From Amaranthus tricolor (Eukaryota > Streptophyta > Magnoliopsida > Caryophyllales > Amaranthaceae), in assembly GCF_026212465.1 (NCBI RefSeq), contig NC_080053.1, forward strand, positions 4,561,287 through 4,625,286: a stretch of DNA of 64,000 nt. The letters run 5' to 3'. The translations under genes and the position numbers were made by a program. How positions within the stretch are numbered: the first letter of the stretch is position 1; each line of letters starts with the position of its first letter. The notes below the pieces were generated by a model. It had not been told where the DNA came from. It searched no databases and saw only the letters and a program-made list of their open reading frames with translations. Of this stretch, positions 12,942 to 25,061 are shown one piece after another.

Positions 12942-14326
12942 ATGGCTGACGAGTTCGTAGAACGGTGCTCAAAACTCAACCTTATTATTGACAAAGAGGA
13001 TGTTGTTGATTTGGGCAATGGTGTTATGAATGCCATAAACAAACACTGTCGTTGCGGTTGGTTGGGCGAGTACTTGAAGATAAACCACTGAATTTTGATG
13101 CGGTAAAACGTACTTTCCTCCATGTGTGGAATCTAAAAGATGGTGTCATCATTAGATTAATGGGTTTGAATATATTTTCTTTCCAATTCTTCCATTGGAA
13201 AGATCGTGATAGAATTCTTGCGGGAAGACCTTGGTGCTTTGAGAATAGGTTACTTGTTCTCCAAGAAATTGATGAGGACATGCAACCTTCGAATATGGTG
13301 TTGGATTTCTCGCCTTTTTGGATCCGTTTGTACAATATACCCTCCGGGTATCGATTGGATGGTAAAGTTAGGGCTATTGCAAAGGCCCTTGGCGAGGTGA
13401 TGGAGATTCAAGAGGATTTTCTGGATATAAACCCTTTTCTTAGGGTTAGCGTTTGGGTTGAATGTTAACAAGCCATTGAAGAGATCCCAAACTATTCGAT
13501 TACGGGGTAATACTACTGCCATTTTTACCCTCAAATATAAACGCTTACCCCATTTCTGCTTCTTGTGTGGGATTATGAACCATACTAAGCGAGATTGTGT
13601 GAACGTTTCGGAGGACGATAAAGATGTTGCGTTCAAATGGGGTATGGTGTATGGATATACGGGCTTCTCCTAGAAAGGGTTTTCATAGGCATAAGGAAGA
13701 AGAAAATGCTCTTAAGATGCGGAAGTGTCTGTTTGTTCCAAAGCCTAAAACCTATGATACCTTTACTGTGTTGAAGGATAATTCTGGGTCTGCTCTGGTG
13801 CGTGATGCTGTTGATACACAGGAGTTGTCTGAAAACGTTTTAAATGGGGCTAAAAGAGATAGTCTTGATCATGTGGGGACGATGGATAATAATGTTGTTG
13901 ACTGCCAAGACTTGGTGCCTTTGATTGTGATGGAAGGAAAGAAGCAGGTTGCTCTCAAATAGAATTCCCCAATTATAGTGGATTCTGAAGCTATGGTGGG
14001 CCTACATCTGGGGCTACGGTTTTGACTTTCAACATGGGCTCTTAAAAATCATCCTCAAATAAGAAGTATGTCAAGATAAAAAGGAGACCTCCTAGTGGGG
14101 ATGACCATGCTACTAAGGCAGGTATTGTTAGTTCTGCTCATATTTCTTTTTGTGCTGATAGAGATTCCTCTAATAAGAGGAAATCTAATGACATGGATGT
14201 TGTGATGAGGGATTGTGACTGGGAGGTAAAAAGGTTGTGTATTGGTGAGGGTGTGGTCTCTGGCTGTTCTAATGCTCTTTCTCTGTTAGTAGCGGGTGTT
14301 AGAGATGTCCAACCCCGCGAACAACA
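12942..14326 (+). pseudogene. LINE ORF1 (DUF4283 + zinc knuckle), frameshifted
   Basis: Starts at ATG 12942 (MADEFVERCSKLNL). The frame breaks near 13050 and continues as LNFDAVKRTFLHVWNLKDG, SFQFFHWKDRDRILAGRPW and FWIRLYNIPSGY, the DUF4283 RNA-binding-like domain of plant L1 ORF1 proteins. Near 13550 the CCHC knuckle FCFLCGIMNHTKRDC (C-x2-C-x4-H-x4-C) is intact. The C-terminal part (13624-14326) is low in conservation and interrupted. ORF1 proteins coat LINE RNA and assist reverse transcription. At least two frameshifts make this copy non-functional. Confidence 0.8.
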
Positions 14327-17300
14327 ATGAAAATTTTAAGTTGGAACTATCAAGGGATTAACAACCCCGAGACAGTTCTAGCTCTCCGTAACTGGTGCTG
14401 GAGAGAACGGCCTGATTTTGTTTTTATTTTGGAATCGATGATTGATAGTCGTAGGTTAGAAGTCGTTCGTAATAAATGTGGTTTCATAAATGGTGTTTGT
14501 TTGAGTAGTCAGGGTAATTATGAAGGTCTTGGCTTATGGTGGAGAGATTAAAAGGTTAACCATATCTCTGTGGTAATTGAATCTAATGTGTCTGATTCTG
14601 AATGGGTTGCGACTGGCATCTATGGTTGGTCTGATAGGGCTAATAAATTCAAAACATGGGATCTTATGAGATCTATTGTGGATAGTGCTCGACTTCCTTA
14701 CATGTTTTTTGGTGATTTTAATGAAATTTTATCTATAGAGGAAATAGGGGGGGGGGGGCGCTTAGGAATGATAGAGATATCCGTGCTTTTAGATCCTATC
14801 TCGATGATTGCAATTTAGTTGACTTGGGTTTCCGTGGGAGTTGCTTTACCTAGAGTCGGGGTAAATCCCAATGTGCCTTTATTCGTGAACGGCTTGATCG
14901 GTTCCTCGCTTCACCAGATTGGGTGGATTTATTCCCAAATACTATTTTTCGCCACTTCCCGATTTTCAGGTCTGACCATGCCCCAATTATGTTGTATATT
15001 GAATCTCGATGCAGGGATGATATTAGTGATAGATTGTTCAGATTCAAGTCTTTTTGGCTCTCAAAGGAGGGTTGCAGTGCGGTTGTTTCTGAAGCTTGGA
15101 ATGAAGGGGTTAGCTCCTCTATTACTGCAAAACTTGAATCTTGTGCAAACTCTCTTAAGAGCTAGGCTGAGAGCGCTTTTGGTGAAACAAAAAGGTTGAT
15201 TAAACTCATGGAAAAGAAGCTTGCAAGGCTCAAAAAAAGACTCCTGACTTAAACATGCTTGCTGTTTGCTCTAAATTAGCTAATGAGCTTGACGGGTTGC
15301 GTCGACAGCGGAAGCATATTGGCACCTTCGATCTAGGGTGAACTAGTTGAGGGACGAAGATAAAAACACAAAATATTTCCATCATAAAGCGAGCTCTAGG
15401 AGGAGAAGAAACTTGATTCGTGGTCTTATAGATGGTGACGGCAAAACTTCAAAGGTTGACATTGAAAGATTAGTGACGGCTTACTTTAAGAGCATCTTTG
15501 CTACAAGTTCCCCCTCAGGCTTTGCAGAGGCTTTGGAAGGCATCTCGACAGTGGTGACTGAGGATATGAATAGGCTGCTTGACATGGAAACTTCTTATGA
15601 GGAAATTCGTACAATTCTCTTCCAAATGCACCCTACGAAGGCCCCATGTATTGACAGTTTCCATGCTCTTTTTTTCTAGAAATTTTGGGACATTGTGGGG
15701 AATGATGTTACTGGCTTAGTTTTGAACTGGTGGAGGGATAATCTTGATCTGACGTTCATAAATAAAACCTGTGTTTCTCTTATCCCTAAATGCAGTGAAC
15801 CAAAATTGATGTCCGATTATCGTCCCATTAGCTGCTGTAATGTCATTTACAAAATTGTCTCAAAAGTGATGGCAAATAAACTTAAAGAGTTTTTTGGGGG
15901 ATATTAATTCTGTGAACTAGAGTGCTTTCATCCCTAGGAGTTTGATCATGGATAATGCCCTACTTGCTTTTGAAGCCTTTCAGGCGATAAAAAGATGGGG
16001 AATGGGGGGAAAGTTGCTTTTGCCTTGAAGCTTGATATTAGTAAAGCATATGATAGAGTAGAATGGAGTTTTTTGGAGCGAGTGATGCTTAGGATGGGTT
16101 TTTGTACTAATTGGGTTCGTCGCATTATGAGTTGTATTTCTAGTGTGTCTTTCTCTTTAAGATCAATGGGAGAATGTGTAGAGATGTTGTTCCATCTTGT
16201 GGCCTGAGACAGGGTGACCCGATATCCCCTTACCTATTTATTATCTATGCTGAAGCTTTTTCAAAATTGATTTCTTATAGCATTGATAAGTGGGATATTA
16301 ATGGTATTCGTATCTTTCGGGGTCAAAGTTGTTAAAAACGGAATTCGAATTAGAATCGTTCAGAAGGGTAGAATGGAATCGGTAGACTCAAATCGTAGGA
16401 TCGCAAGATTCTATAGTAAACCCAAATTTGCTATTTAGTCATAATATTTTCATCTCAAAAGTTTAAGTTTATGAATTAAAGTTTAATTCAATTCGTTTTT
16501 AAGAATGAAATGGAAAACAATTAATAATTATTTTGAATCTTCATACCGATGAAGAAATTTATTTTTTAAAAATTATGATGTCGGATTGCTGAACCAAAAT
16601 AAAAATTAATGAAAGATGATATGTAAGAAAAATTAATAAAAATTAAGCATAAATTTGTATAATTGGATCGCTAAATCGTAGGATCGTAGAATCGTCTTAT
16701 GATTCTACCTCTACAAATATTATTGTAATTAGAATCGTAAGATTCTAACAACTTTTGATTCTACCTACGATTCAAATTGCTCGCTTGTTTTTGGATTGTA
16801 GAATCGAGGTCAGAATCGTGATTTTAATAACCATGGTTGGGGTGCACCTATTTTTTGTTATTTGTTCTTTGCAGATGACGGTATTTTGTTTGCTACAGCG
16901 TCGGTGCAGGAATGCTCAGAGGTAGCTAATATTATTAGCAAGTATGAGAGAGCGTCCGGTCAAAAAGTGAATTATGATAAAACCGAAATCTCTTTTAGTA
17001 AAGGTGTACATCATCAGTTAAGGAAGAACATTGTGGAAATCCTGGGGGTGAAGGAAGTTGATCGTCATGTGAAATATACTCAAAGCTCGTTACTTCAAGA
17101 ACACTTCAGTGTTAGAGGCGCATAGAGGTTACGATCCGAGCTTTACATGGAGAAGTATTTGGGGAGAAAAATCCCTCCTTATTGAGGGTTTAGGGTGGCG
17201 TATTGGCAACGGTCTTGATGTTCGTGTGTGGCATGACAAGTGGATTCCGAAGGGTTAAAGGTTGTGTACTCCCATTATACAGCCGGATAGCATTCTTGAG

Positions 17301-18489
17301 ATGCGGGTGTCTGAACTTATTAATTTTAATTCTGTTTCATGGGATGATGCAACTCTCACTTGCTACTTTGATGCCGATACAGTTGAGGTTATCCTTTATA
17401 TCCCTCTCTCGACGATGGCCTTATGACAAGTTATTTTGGAGCTTCACCAAAAATGGATTGTTCTATGTCAAGAGCGGTTATTGGCTGGCCCTATATGGTC
17501 ACAATGATGATGATGTGTTCCCCGATGATGTGGCTATGACAAAGCTTTAGAGTACCATTTGGAATGTCCCGGGTCCCCCAAAACTCCGACATATCCTATG
17601 GAGAGCATGTGATGGTTCTTTAGCTACAAAAGGAGTCCTCTACAACAGATATTGTGTTCTATCTCCTTCTTGTGATAGGTGTTTATGCAACAATGAAACT
17701 ATCATGCATGCGTTATGTGATTGCCCGAATTCGAGGCCCATATGGGTCTAACATACAGCTGCCTCCCTCCTTGCTGATGTACCCAGGGACTCTTTTATTA
17801 GTTTCTTTTTACGGCTCCATGGTCACACATCAAAAGAGTAATTCACATCCATTTACACTACCTTATGGGCTTCTTGGTTCCACTATAACAAACAAATCTT
17901 CGAGAGTGACACCAGTGATCCGGTGAAACTTGCTGGTAGTTTTAATCGTCTTGTAGTTGATTACTCCATGTACTCATCACAGGTTATGATTCATCACCCT
18001 GTCCGCTTCCCTCATTTCCATTCATGGTCTCCTCCTCCTTCTGGTTGGGTTAAGGTCAATGTAGATGCTTATGTGGTCTCAGGAGCTTACCGAGGGCTAA
18101 GAGCTGTGATTAGGAATGACAAAGGTGTTGTGTTGGTGGCAGGTGTTCGTAAAGTGGTGGCAAGATGGTCTGTGGATATTTGTGAGACTACTGCGGCTCA
18201 ATTTGGTGTCGAACTGGCCTTGAGGTTTGGTTACAGCTATGTCAATCTTGAAGGGGACTCCATGAACATTATGTCTGTCATTGAGAGCAATGTCGAAGGC
18301 TCCTCTCCAATTCATCACATCTTTGATTGTATTTTTTATTTAAGCTCTTCTTTTTTTGGTTTTGGTTGTAGTTTTGTTAGAAGGAATGCTAACACGTTAG
18401 GCCACTTAGTAGCTAGATGGGATACGGGGTTAGCCAATGAAAAAGATTTGTACCGAACCTTTCCCCAAAGGTCTTTTAACCTTGGTTGA
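14327..18489 (+). pseudogene. LINE ORF2 (endonuclease, RT, RNase H), disrupted
   Basis: The endonuclease domain starts at 14327 (MKILSWNYQGI...), with the catalytic-type motifs FGDFNEIL (about 14707) and SDHAPI (about 14956). A run of nine or so G at 14748 shifts the frame, and FTW became FT-stop. RT blocks are visible: LIPKC..P..MSDYRPIS (about 15780), ALKLDISKAYDRVEW (about 16020), GLRQGDPISPYLF (about 16203) and, beyond the inserted MITE, FFADDGILF (about 16865). Near 17080 the frame jumps from DRHVKY to KARYFKNTSVLEAHRGYDPSFTW, so a large part (my estimate ~200 codons) of the RT-distal region is missing. zf-RVT (WNVPGPPKLRHILWRAC) and an RNase H domain (VNVDAYV, ETTAAQFGVELALRFGY, EGDSMN) follow and end at 18489. 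Confidence 0.85.
16324..16838. mobile_element. MITE inserted in the LINE reverse transcriptase
   Basis: A 515-bp AT-rich block between two copies of GGGGT (16319-16323 and 16839-16843). Its ends are related inverted repeats: left CAAAGTTGTTAAAA, right complement CCATGGTTATTAAAA. Its interior is full of AGAATCGTA / TACGATTCT motifs in both orientations, giving a self-complementary element. Removing it with one GGGGT rejoins the RT frame as ...GIRIFRG-APIFCYLFFADD. The superfamily is uncertain: short TSD, perhaps hAT- or CACTA-like. Confidence 0.75.
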
Positions 18490-18543
18490 GCTTGATCTAT
18501 GTTAATCTTCAGGTTCATCTCAAAAAAAAAAGATTACGTTTTT

Positions 18544-20136
18544 ATTTAACTCCCTTCTACACTAATGAGTCATGAGAGTATGAGACTCACGACTAATGGA
18601 GGACTCCATACTAAATCGACGGTTGACCTAACTTAAACCTGAAATGACGCGAAAACAAAAATATAACACAGAAGTCAAAGACATTAGGCTTTGATCACGC
18701 TTTTATCTCATCTCACTCCCTTTAGTCCCTTATACATTAATGACTAAGACTATAAAAAACTTAGAATTGTGACTGTCAAAAGACAATGAATAAATATTCG
18801 TCGGCCTTTTGAGAATGACGGCCTATTGATGGCAAAAAATTTCCTAGTTGTAGATGTCAAAAGGGCAATGGACTGTTGACCCCAAGTCGTCGCCCATTTT
18901 TAAAATATTTTATTTGTTTATTTTCTTTGATTAATTTTTATAACTACGACTTTCAAATTTAGTGTTTTTAAAAATATATAGCCGTTTTTTTTTTTTTTGC
19001 AAATTATAACCATTACCCAAACTCAATGCTATTGCATTCACCTTGCCATGGATTAAATAAATCTTGACTTAGCTAAATGACTTTTGACTTTCACTTAACT
19101 TATTTAACCTAAATATATTACCCGACTACTCTAATTAGTTACCCCTCCCCAATCACCACCAATCCACAACCAATATCCCTACTATCTTCTCTACTCCAAT
19201 ATATGTTATATTTTCTGACAAATCCCTCTTATGTCCATGATCCATCCATAGCAATCACCTCCTGTTCGCCACCACGCCACCGCAATACCATTTACCCTAA
19301 TTAGTCACCCTTCCCAATCACCGCCAATTCACCATCATAATCATCAACTCATTACCCCACCCCACCACCATGACCGTATCACTCTTGTTTGAGTATATAA
19401 CATACTCTAAGACCTAAAATAGAATAGTACCTAAAAACAAATAAAATATTTAACCAGAATAGAATATAGTATTATATTTTATAATCACTTTATCTCATTA
19501 CATTCTTCTCATTTTAATATGTTAGGTTTTTAAAACTATTAAGGATCATTAAGAAAGTAACCACTAAAAAAAAATATAATTTTTCTTTAAGAGGATTTGA
19601 ATTGTAACCTATTGTGTGGTAGAAGTGATTGTTAATTATTAAACTAGGCCATGTTAATTGATTTTACGCATGTACAATTGCAATAATTATAATATAGTGT
19701 GCACAATTGGACATACACAAAATTTAAGTCATTAAACTTTAGCTAATTTTCCTATTAAATACTTTTTTTAAATTTTTTGTGAGTGTTCTTTTTCTACAAT
19801 TATAAATCTCATAAGTATAGGAATCTTTTTTATATTTTCAATTTGTTTCTACAATTATAAATCTCATAAGTATATGATTTTAAGTATTATTTTGCTTATG
19901 TATTTATTTGACTAATTTCATATGCGTTAATTTTATTTTTTATTGGTGCATACATCCAATATTATAGATATATAATTTTTTAATCTATGTTTTATTCTTT
20001 CATTATTTTTTTAGTTATATCTCATTGTGACATTCTTTTATCGTAAAGTTACAAGTAAAATAAAACAGAAAAGATATATCGCGAGGGCCGACCCAGAAAG
20101 TAACTTGGAGACAACTTGAAAAGGTAAAACAAATCC
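18544..20136. other. intergenic, AT-rich, no gene seen
   Basis: No ORF is supported. A C-rich stretch (19140-19380, repeated CCAATCACC / CCACC) has no coding frame. A 28-bp direct repeat (TTCTACAATTATAAATCTCA...) occurs at 19792-19819 and 19847-19874. A small palindrome, GAGTATATAACATACTC, lies near 19391. Confidence 0.4.
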
Positions 20137-20510
20137 TTAGAGCATTGTTAACAATGACTCTTTCTAAAGTTCATGGGTACAAACTTTAAGTTCGTCTCGT
20201 TAACAATGAAACACGTTAGGTTGTTCTACCCAAAAATTCGCTTCAAACAGTCATTGAATGACCTAGAACATCAAAACTGGTTACTTTTTTCAAAAAGATT
20301 GCCACATGTCGTAGGTGGGTTGGATGCTTTAAAAAAGAAGGATAGTTGCTGATGCGTGCAAGCTGTTCTTATTTCTCATTGGGCCGTGTGGCTTATTTCT
20401 ATTGGCTAATAAAATACAGCTGTTTGTTTTTTGACACATTTAAATTTTATTTTTTTTATTTTGTTTCTACCTCTTTTTTTTGTTAAACAATCCTTAACAT
20501 ATAAAAAAAA

Positions 20511-21716
20511 TATGGATTCAAATAATTCAAATTATGGAAGAAATCCAAGTAAAAAAAATCAAGAAAAAGAAATACTAGCAATAAAAATCATCAAAATTAT
20601 TATCAAAATCCTCCTTTTAAGTCTCTAATGATCCTTTAAAACCTAAAATTCTCATACAATGTATTACAACCCATCATCTCATAAAAATAGCTCTAATATT
20701 GATATTAATTCGACTCTGATAAGATTAGGTGAAATTTTAGACAAAAATAAGGTTGAGTTTGATGAAAATGATCACTAAGATCAAGATGGAGGATATTTTG
20801 ACCCTCTTAACAACGAAATAAATTATGGTAGTTTCCACCTCGAACCATCATTTTAAGATCTACTGGCACAAGTTTGTCAACCATCCAACTTCAATCAACT
20901 ACTGCAACCATCACAAAAACACCCTCAATCAATTCCTATAGCTCCAAAGAAAGCTTGGGAATTGATTGAAGATATGCTCTCATATCCTCAATCATGAATG
21001 CAAGTACAAATTCGATTGTGGACACCAATCAAAAGATAAGAGTTATGTGGGAACAATTATGAGAGAGCTTATGAAGAAGCGAGAATGCAACAATCATATC
21101 CAATTCCGCAAAGAACCGTCGACATGCTTAGAAGTCGTTGAGGTAGAGTTGAACCGACATGTTTGAAGTGGGATAGAAGCTATGATGAGGCTCTTAGGAG
21201 GAAGAAGAGTGGCTCAAGAGAAGATAATGTGCTTACAAAAGCGCATTTAATCCATCAAAGAAAACATGGTAACGTCAATTTGATAGAGCAATGGAAAATT
21301 TTATAAAAGTTTAGCAAGTGGAAGCAAGTAGTGAAAATTATCAAAGATAATCCACGCGGTCGTCAACCAATTGGTGGTGTTAGTTGTGGCAATAGTGGAA
21401 AAAAATCAAGGATCGAGGATGATACTCATGATCCGGATACACCAACAAGTGAACCTCAAGAAGGTTCATCTACTCGGCTTGAGGGTGTGAAGAAGGCTAA
21501 AGCGCACATGATTAAGAAATGGTTGCAGATCAATCACTTGAAGCTTTGAGTACATTTGGAGAGAGTTTTCGACTGAATGTAGAAACAATCAAGGAGAAGA
21601 TGGAACTTCAAAAACAAAAAGAAGCTCGGAAACAAAATGAGTTGTCCATAAAAAAAACAAATTTATATGGAAGCATATTGAATATTGGGATATTTATCAA
21701 ACATCTTAAGCCATGA
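20511..21716 (+). pseudogene. Harbinger ORF1-like (SANT/NAM-associated) relic
   Basis: Several frames join into one product resembling the Myb/SANT-like accessory protein of plant Harbinger elements (often annotated as 'glutathione S-transferase T3-like' or NAM-associated). Visible pieces are MQQSYPIPQRTVDMLRSR, then TGA where the family has Trp, then VEPTCLKWDRSYDEALRRKK (about 21087-21210), FSKWKQVVKIIKDNPRG (about 21312-21359) and a C-terminal coiled segment SLEALSTFGESFRLNVETIK (21531-21590) ending at 21716. These proteins bind element ends and assist the transposase. Stops and frameshifts make it inactive. No transposase partner lies beside it. Confidence 0.55.
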
Positions 21717-22199
21717 GAAGTTGATATGATGGTTTAACTAGAAGAATACTTTCAGAATTACAATCGTTAGTAATTGGTTGTATTTATTTGTGTATTTATT
21801 TTCTATATGCGCTGTGTAATTTTTATATAAATTTAATGAATTTTGCTGAATTGTTTTTGATGTCTACAAATTAAAATAAAAGTCAACCTTTATATTTATA
21901 TTTTTAAAAACATATTAGCTTTATTAAAAAGTTTAAATTAAAAAGTAAATTTATGTCAATTAAATAAAAGATTAGTTTCATTTAGTTTTTCACACTTGTC
22001 GAGATAATAACTTTTAATATCTCTAATTGTTTTTAATTAAAAATTATAAAAGTTGATATTAATAATTCTTGTAATAAGACGAATCAAACAAGATCTCACA
22101 TGACTATTTTTTAACTTGTAGATTAAGATTAAATTATTACAAATTAAGAGTGAATAGTGACAAAAAAATGAGACTAATAGGTTGAATAGGAGGTAGAAT

Positions 22200-22690
22200 T
22201 AAGGGCATGTTTGGTTGATTAATTTTATTGGTATGGAATGGTATCACAACCCATTCCGATGTTTGGTTATGCATTTTTACATTGGGATCTCATACCCAAA
22301 GGATTCTCATACCATTCCATTCCTTGGAATCTCATACCCTCCTACCCCCTAAAGTTTCAAACTCCATTCCCCCCATATACAAACCCTAATTCACTCTTCC
22401 TTCTTAAAAATCCCTCTCTTCCTTCAATCTGAAATCCCTGTTCTTCAATCTTCTTCGCGTGCCTCCTTCAATCTTCTTCAACCTTCTGTTTTTCTTTCCC
22501 TGTTCTCACCGGTGACCTCCTGTTCTTCGGTTCTTCGGTTCCCCGTACTCTGTTCTTCCTCCATTCCATCCTCTCCGCCAGCAGCCCAGTCTCCTCCATT
22601 CCATCCTCTCCTCCAGCGTCCAGACGGCTACTCCCGCAGACCGGCAAACGCAGACGGCTACTCCAGCGTCCAAAATATTAATTTCTATTA
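22200..22690. repeat. CTC/TTC-rich spacer of unknown origin
   Basis: Begins GGGCATGTTTGGTTGATTAA, a phrase seen at the ends of several plant DNA transposons. It has repeated GGAATGGTATGAGA / TCTCATACCATTCC motifs in both orientations (22230-22340). It continues into a TTCTTC/CCTCC-rich stretch with a repeated CTCCATTCCATCCTCTCC unit (22557-22617) and a repeated CAGACGGCTACTCC unit. No convincing ORF is present. Confidence 0.35.
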
Positions 22691-23724
22691 CAAATAACAT
22701 GACAGCCTTACACAACGGCTAAGATGGACGTTCTGCCACACATATGTACATCGGGCCACGAGATTTGGAGATCGCGTTGTCCACTTGTTTGCTTTGACAT
22801 CGTCGAGCTACATCTCCGGGATCGTGTCATGCGTCAATTTTGTTTGGAGCAGGTTATTCCGCAAGCCTGTGACACCCAACCTCAACTACATGCGAACGAT
22901 CGGAGGACCGGGGACAAGAACTACCTCGTACGACATAGATCGCATGTAGATGCGTGGAATGACCGAGCATCTAGATTGGTTCGAGGAGATAACTTCACAG
23001 GTCCACAAGAGGTTGCCAGCATTCATCTACTCGAGGTCGGTCTTCCAGATCGCCATCGATATCCGCTACTATGTCGCCATTCGTTCCTCCAGCTTCCATC
23101 ACCACTCCTCCTCCACATCCATCGCCTCCGCAAAGGATCATCACATATCAGCGTGCTAGTCAACGACGAGCTCCTGCTCTTAATGTCATTGCGGAGGTTG
23201 ACGAGTTCACACCATCATCATCCACCGGTGCGCAAAACAAAAGGGGCCGGGGGTTGTAGTTTAACAAACTTTGTATATTCTTATATGATTTGAACTTCTT
23301 GTATGACTTTCCATAATTGTAATATATCTTTGCATTATTTTCATAATTGATTTTTTCAAATCAAGCTGGTTCGTAATTGATTATTATGGAATAGATGGTA
23401 TTGAAATAGTTTAATGCAGGTTGCGTTCACTATTAACAGGAAATGAAAGAAAAAAAAAAGTTTCAGGCCACAAGCAAACCGCCACATGAAGTGGCGGTTT
23501 ACCAGGGACCAAACCGCCACATGAGATGGTGGTTTGCCTTGACCAAACCGCTACTTCATGTGGCGGTTTAATGCATAAGGCAAACCGCCATCTCAAGTGG
23601 CGGTTTTGTCTGAAAAATTTAAAAAAACAAACAAATTTCCACGTAGACGGTATTGTGGGAAATACTTTCCCACATAATGCAAAGTGAGAATTATTTTTTT
23701 TTTAGCAATAATATGGGAAAAGAT
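22690..23724 (+). mobile_element. 3'-terminal fragment of a PMD-carrying MULE
   Basis: The coding part has DIVELHLRDRVMRQF and DAWNDRASR of the plant mobile domain (from about 22735). In a shifted frame from 23071 it continues FVPPASITTPPPHPSPPQRI and ends at 23259. The same C-terminal sequence occurs in the MULE at 46346-53880 (minus strand, about 46804-46990). Downstream come four AAACCGCC palindromes (23483-23606) and a terminal repeat ending GGGAAAAGATTC at 23724, matching the ends of that MULE. The 5' half and left terminus are absent. No matching TSD was found. Confidence 0.7.
23483..23606. repeat. array of four AAACCGCC palindromes (MULE subterminal)
   Basis: Four ~25-bp inverted repeats of the form AAACCGCCA-(C/T)-N5-(A/G)TGGCGGTTT stand in a row with short spacers. 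The first is a perfect hairpin (AAACCGCCAC ATGAA GTGGCGGTTT). The others carry one or two changes, mostly in one arm. Equivalent arrays lie at 46484-46583 and 53659-53753 in the related MULE. Confidence 0.85.
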
Positions 23725-24781
23725 TCTGAAATAGTAGAATGACTTTTTGTATGGTCATGGATAAGAATGTTCTTAGAGATCACCAAAAAGCTATTGTAAA
23801 TTACTAAGGGGTTTAGAACTAGAGAATGGAAATTTCAGGATAAAAAGAGGGATTGAGAGTGGAAATTCATAGTTAGGAATTGTTAAAATATAACCTAATT
23901 CTTTGTTTGGTACATTAATGAAAATAATTTGAGAATGTAATTTTTCTAGTTTGGTAAGTTAGAATGAGATTAGAAATAAAATAAATTACCAATTTACCTT
24001 TTTAAAAACAATGACTTTCTTTTGAGATCGTTTTTATAAGAGACGACTCTTCAAGTTCAGACCCAACAATTAAAAAAAAGAGAAAAACCTAAAAACTGAT
24101 GCATGCGTTTGACCCTATTTGCAATTGGTTTTATAACCTATTGAAATTAGTTTTGTAACCTATTAAAATTGGTATTTGGAGTTGGTGTTATAACCTATTA
24201 AAGTTGGTATTATAACCTATTTGGAGTTGGTGTTATAACTAGGGGTGTTCATAACCGGGTACCCGGTTAGCCGGGTACTTATTTGAACGACCCATGTTCC
24301 GACCTGATTGATTAGGATACCTGGTTATCAGGTGCCCAGATCAATCAGGTCATGACACCGGGTACCCGATTTCATGATCTGTGTTTGTTTTTCCGAATTT
24401 AATGCCATAGAACTCAGAAAAGTGAAAATTTATATGGCTTCAAATATTGAACTAAAATACTCTGATTATATATAGCATAAGCAATTCGTTACCATAAGGT
24501 TAGCATTTAATAACTCAATTTTAAATTAATCAAAAATCATCTTTCCTAAACTAACAAAAAAATCAATCAAAAAAGAAGCAAACCCACCCAGATTCCCACT
24601 TCCCCTCACCAAATTAAATTTAAGAAAAAAAGAAAATTAAAAACACTAATACAAATAAAAATGGAACCATCAAAAAAGAAACAGAAATGAAAAGATGGCA
24701 TTTTAAGTGAAACCCTTGAAGAAGATGCTTGCTGAGTAGGGGTGTTCATAATGGTGCTGATATTTTTGAACTCTACTTCAG

Positions 24782-25061
24782 TTTCAATTCGATGCACAAG
24801 AACCAGGGACCTGGTTGCATAGATGACATTTTCACTTCACAAATGGATGATGGTCAGAATGGATTGCACTTACAGGACATCAATGGCCGGGATCCTATTT
24901 CTCACTTTCTTGATTCTGTTCTTATTCATTCAGATGCTCCCAATTGCAATGAAGCTGGAAATCAAGGGGCTGTGATGATTGAAAGTGACTCGTGGAAAAA
25001 TACATCTATCAAGGAGAGTGGATCGTGTAGTGGATCTGATGTTGAAGTAGCCCCACAGCTG
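24782..25061 (+). pseudogene. exon-like gene fragment carried by hAT-like element
   Basis: An open stretch bounded by an acceptor-like CTACTTCAG and a donor-like CAGCTG|GTAGG. It encodes a Ser/Asp-rich peptide with GLHLQDINGRDPISHFLDSV and ESGSCSGSDVEVAPQL. Composition and the DPISxFLDSVL phrase remind me of acidic C-terminal regions of NAC-type transcription factors, but this is a weak impression. I do not recognise the gene with confidence. Its setting inside transposon termini suggests a captured host exon rather than a gene in place. Confidence 0.3.

Larger units (their letters stand above)
12831..18531 (+). mobile_element. L1-type LINE retrotransposon (full structure, defective)
   Basis: A non-LTR retrotransposon with ORF1 (DUF4283-like plus CCHC knuckle) and ORF2 (AP endonuclease, reverse transcriptase, zf-RVT, RNase H), ending in an A-tract (18522-18531). 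A 12-bp direct repeat GATTACGTTTTT flanks it at 12819-12830 and 18532-18543, the expected target duplication of target-primed reverse transcription. The 5' end retains a pyrimidine-rich leader (12840-12941), so the copy is not 5'-truncated. It is dead: ORF1 and ORF2 carry many stops and frameshifts, a 515-bp MITE is inserted in the RT domain (16324-16838), and a long stretch between RT and zf-RVT is missing near 17080. Confidence 0.9.
20140..23772 (+). mobile_element. PIF/Harbinger-type element carrying foreign MULE piece
   Basis: The left end GAGCATTGTTAACAATGAC and the complement of the right end GAACATTCTTATCCATGAC form an imperfect inverted repeat. Both are bordered by TTA (20137-20139 and 23773-23775), the 3-bp TSD of PIF/Harbinger elements. 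Inside are a broken ORF1-like gene (about 20511-21716) and no recognisable DDE_4 transposase. The second half (about 22690-23724) is the 3' terminus of a PMD-type MULE, including its AAACCGCC palindromes and terminal repeat. The element is therefore a composite of two superfamilies. Weak TIR identity is the main doubt. Confidence 0.6.

Noticed and set aside
22238..22697. ORFs in the CTC/TTC-rich spacer
   Set aside because: Composition is repeat-driven (CTCCATTCCATCC), both strands open alike, and no motif is found.
23459..23610. CRISPR-like spaced repeats (AAACCGCC units)
   Set aside because: Units are palindromic and embedded in MULE ends of a plant nuclear genome, with no cas genes; explained as subterminal transposon repeats.
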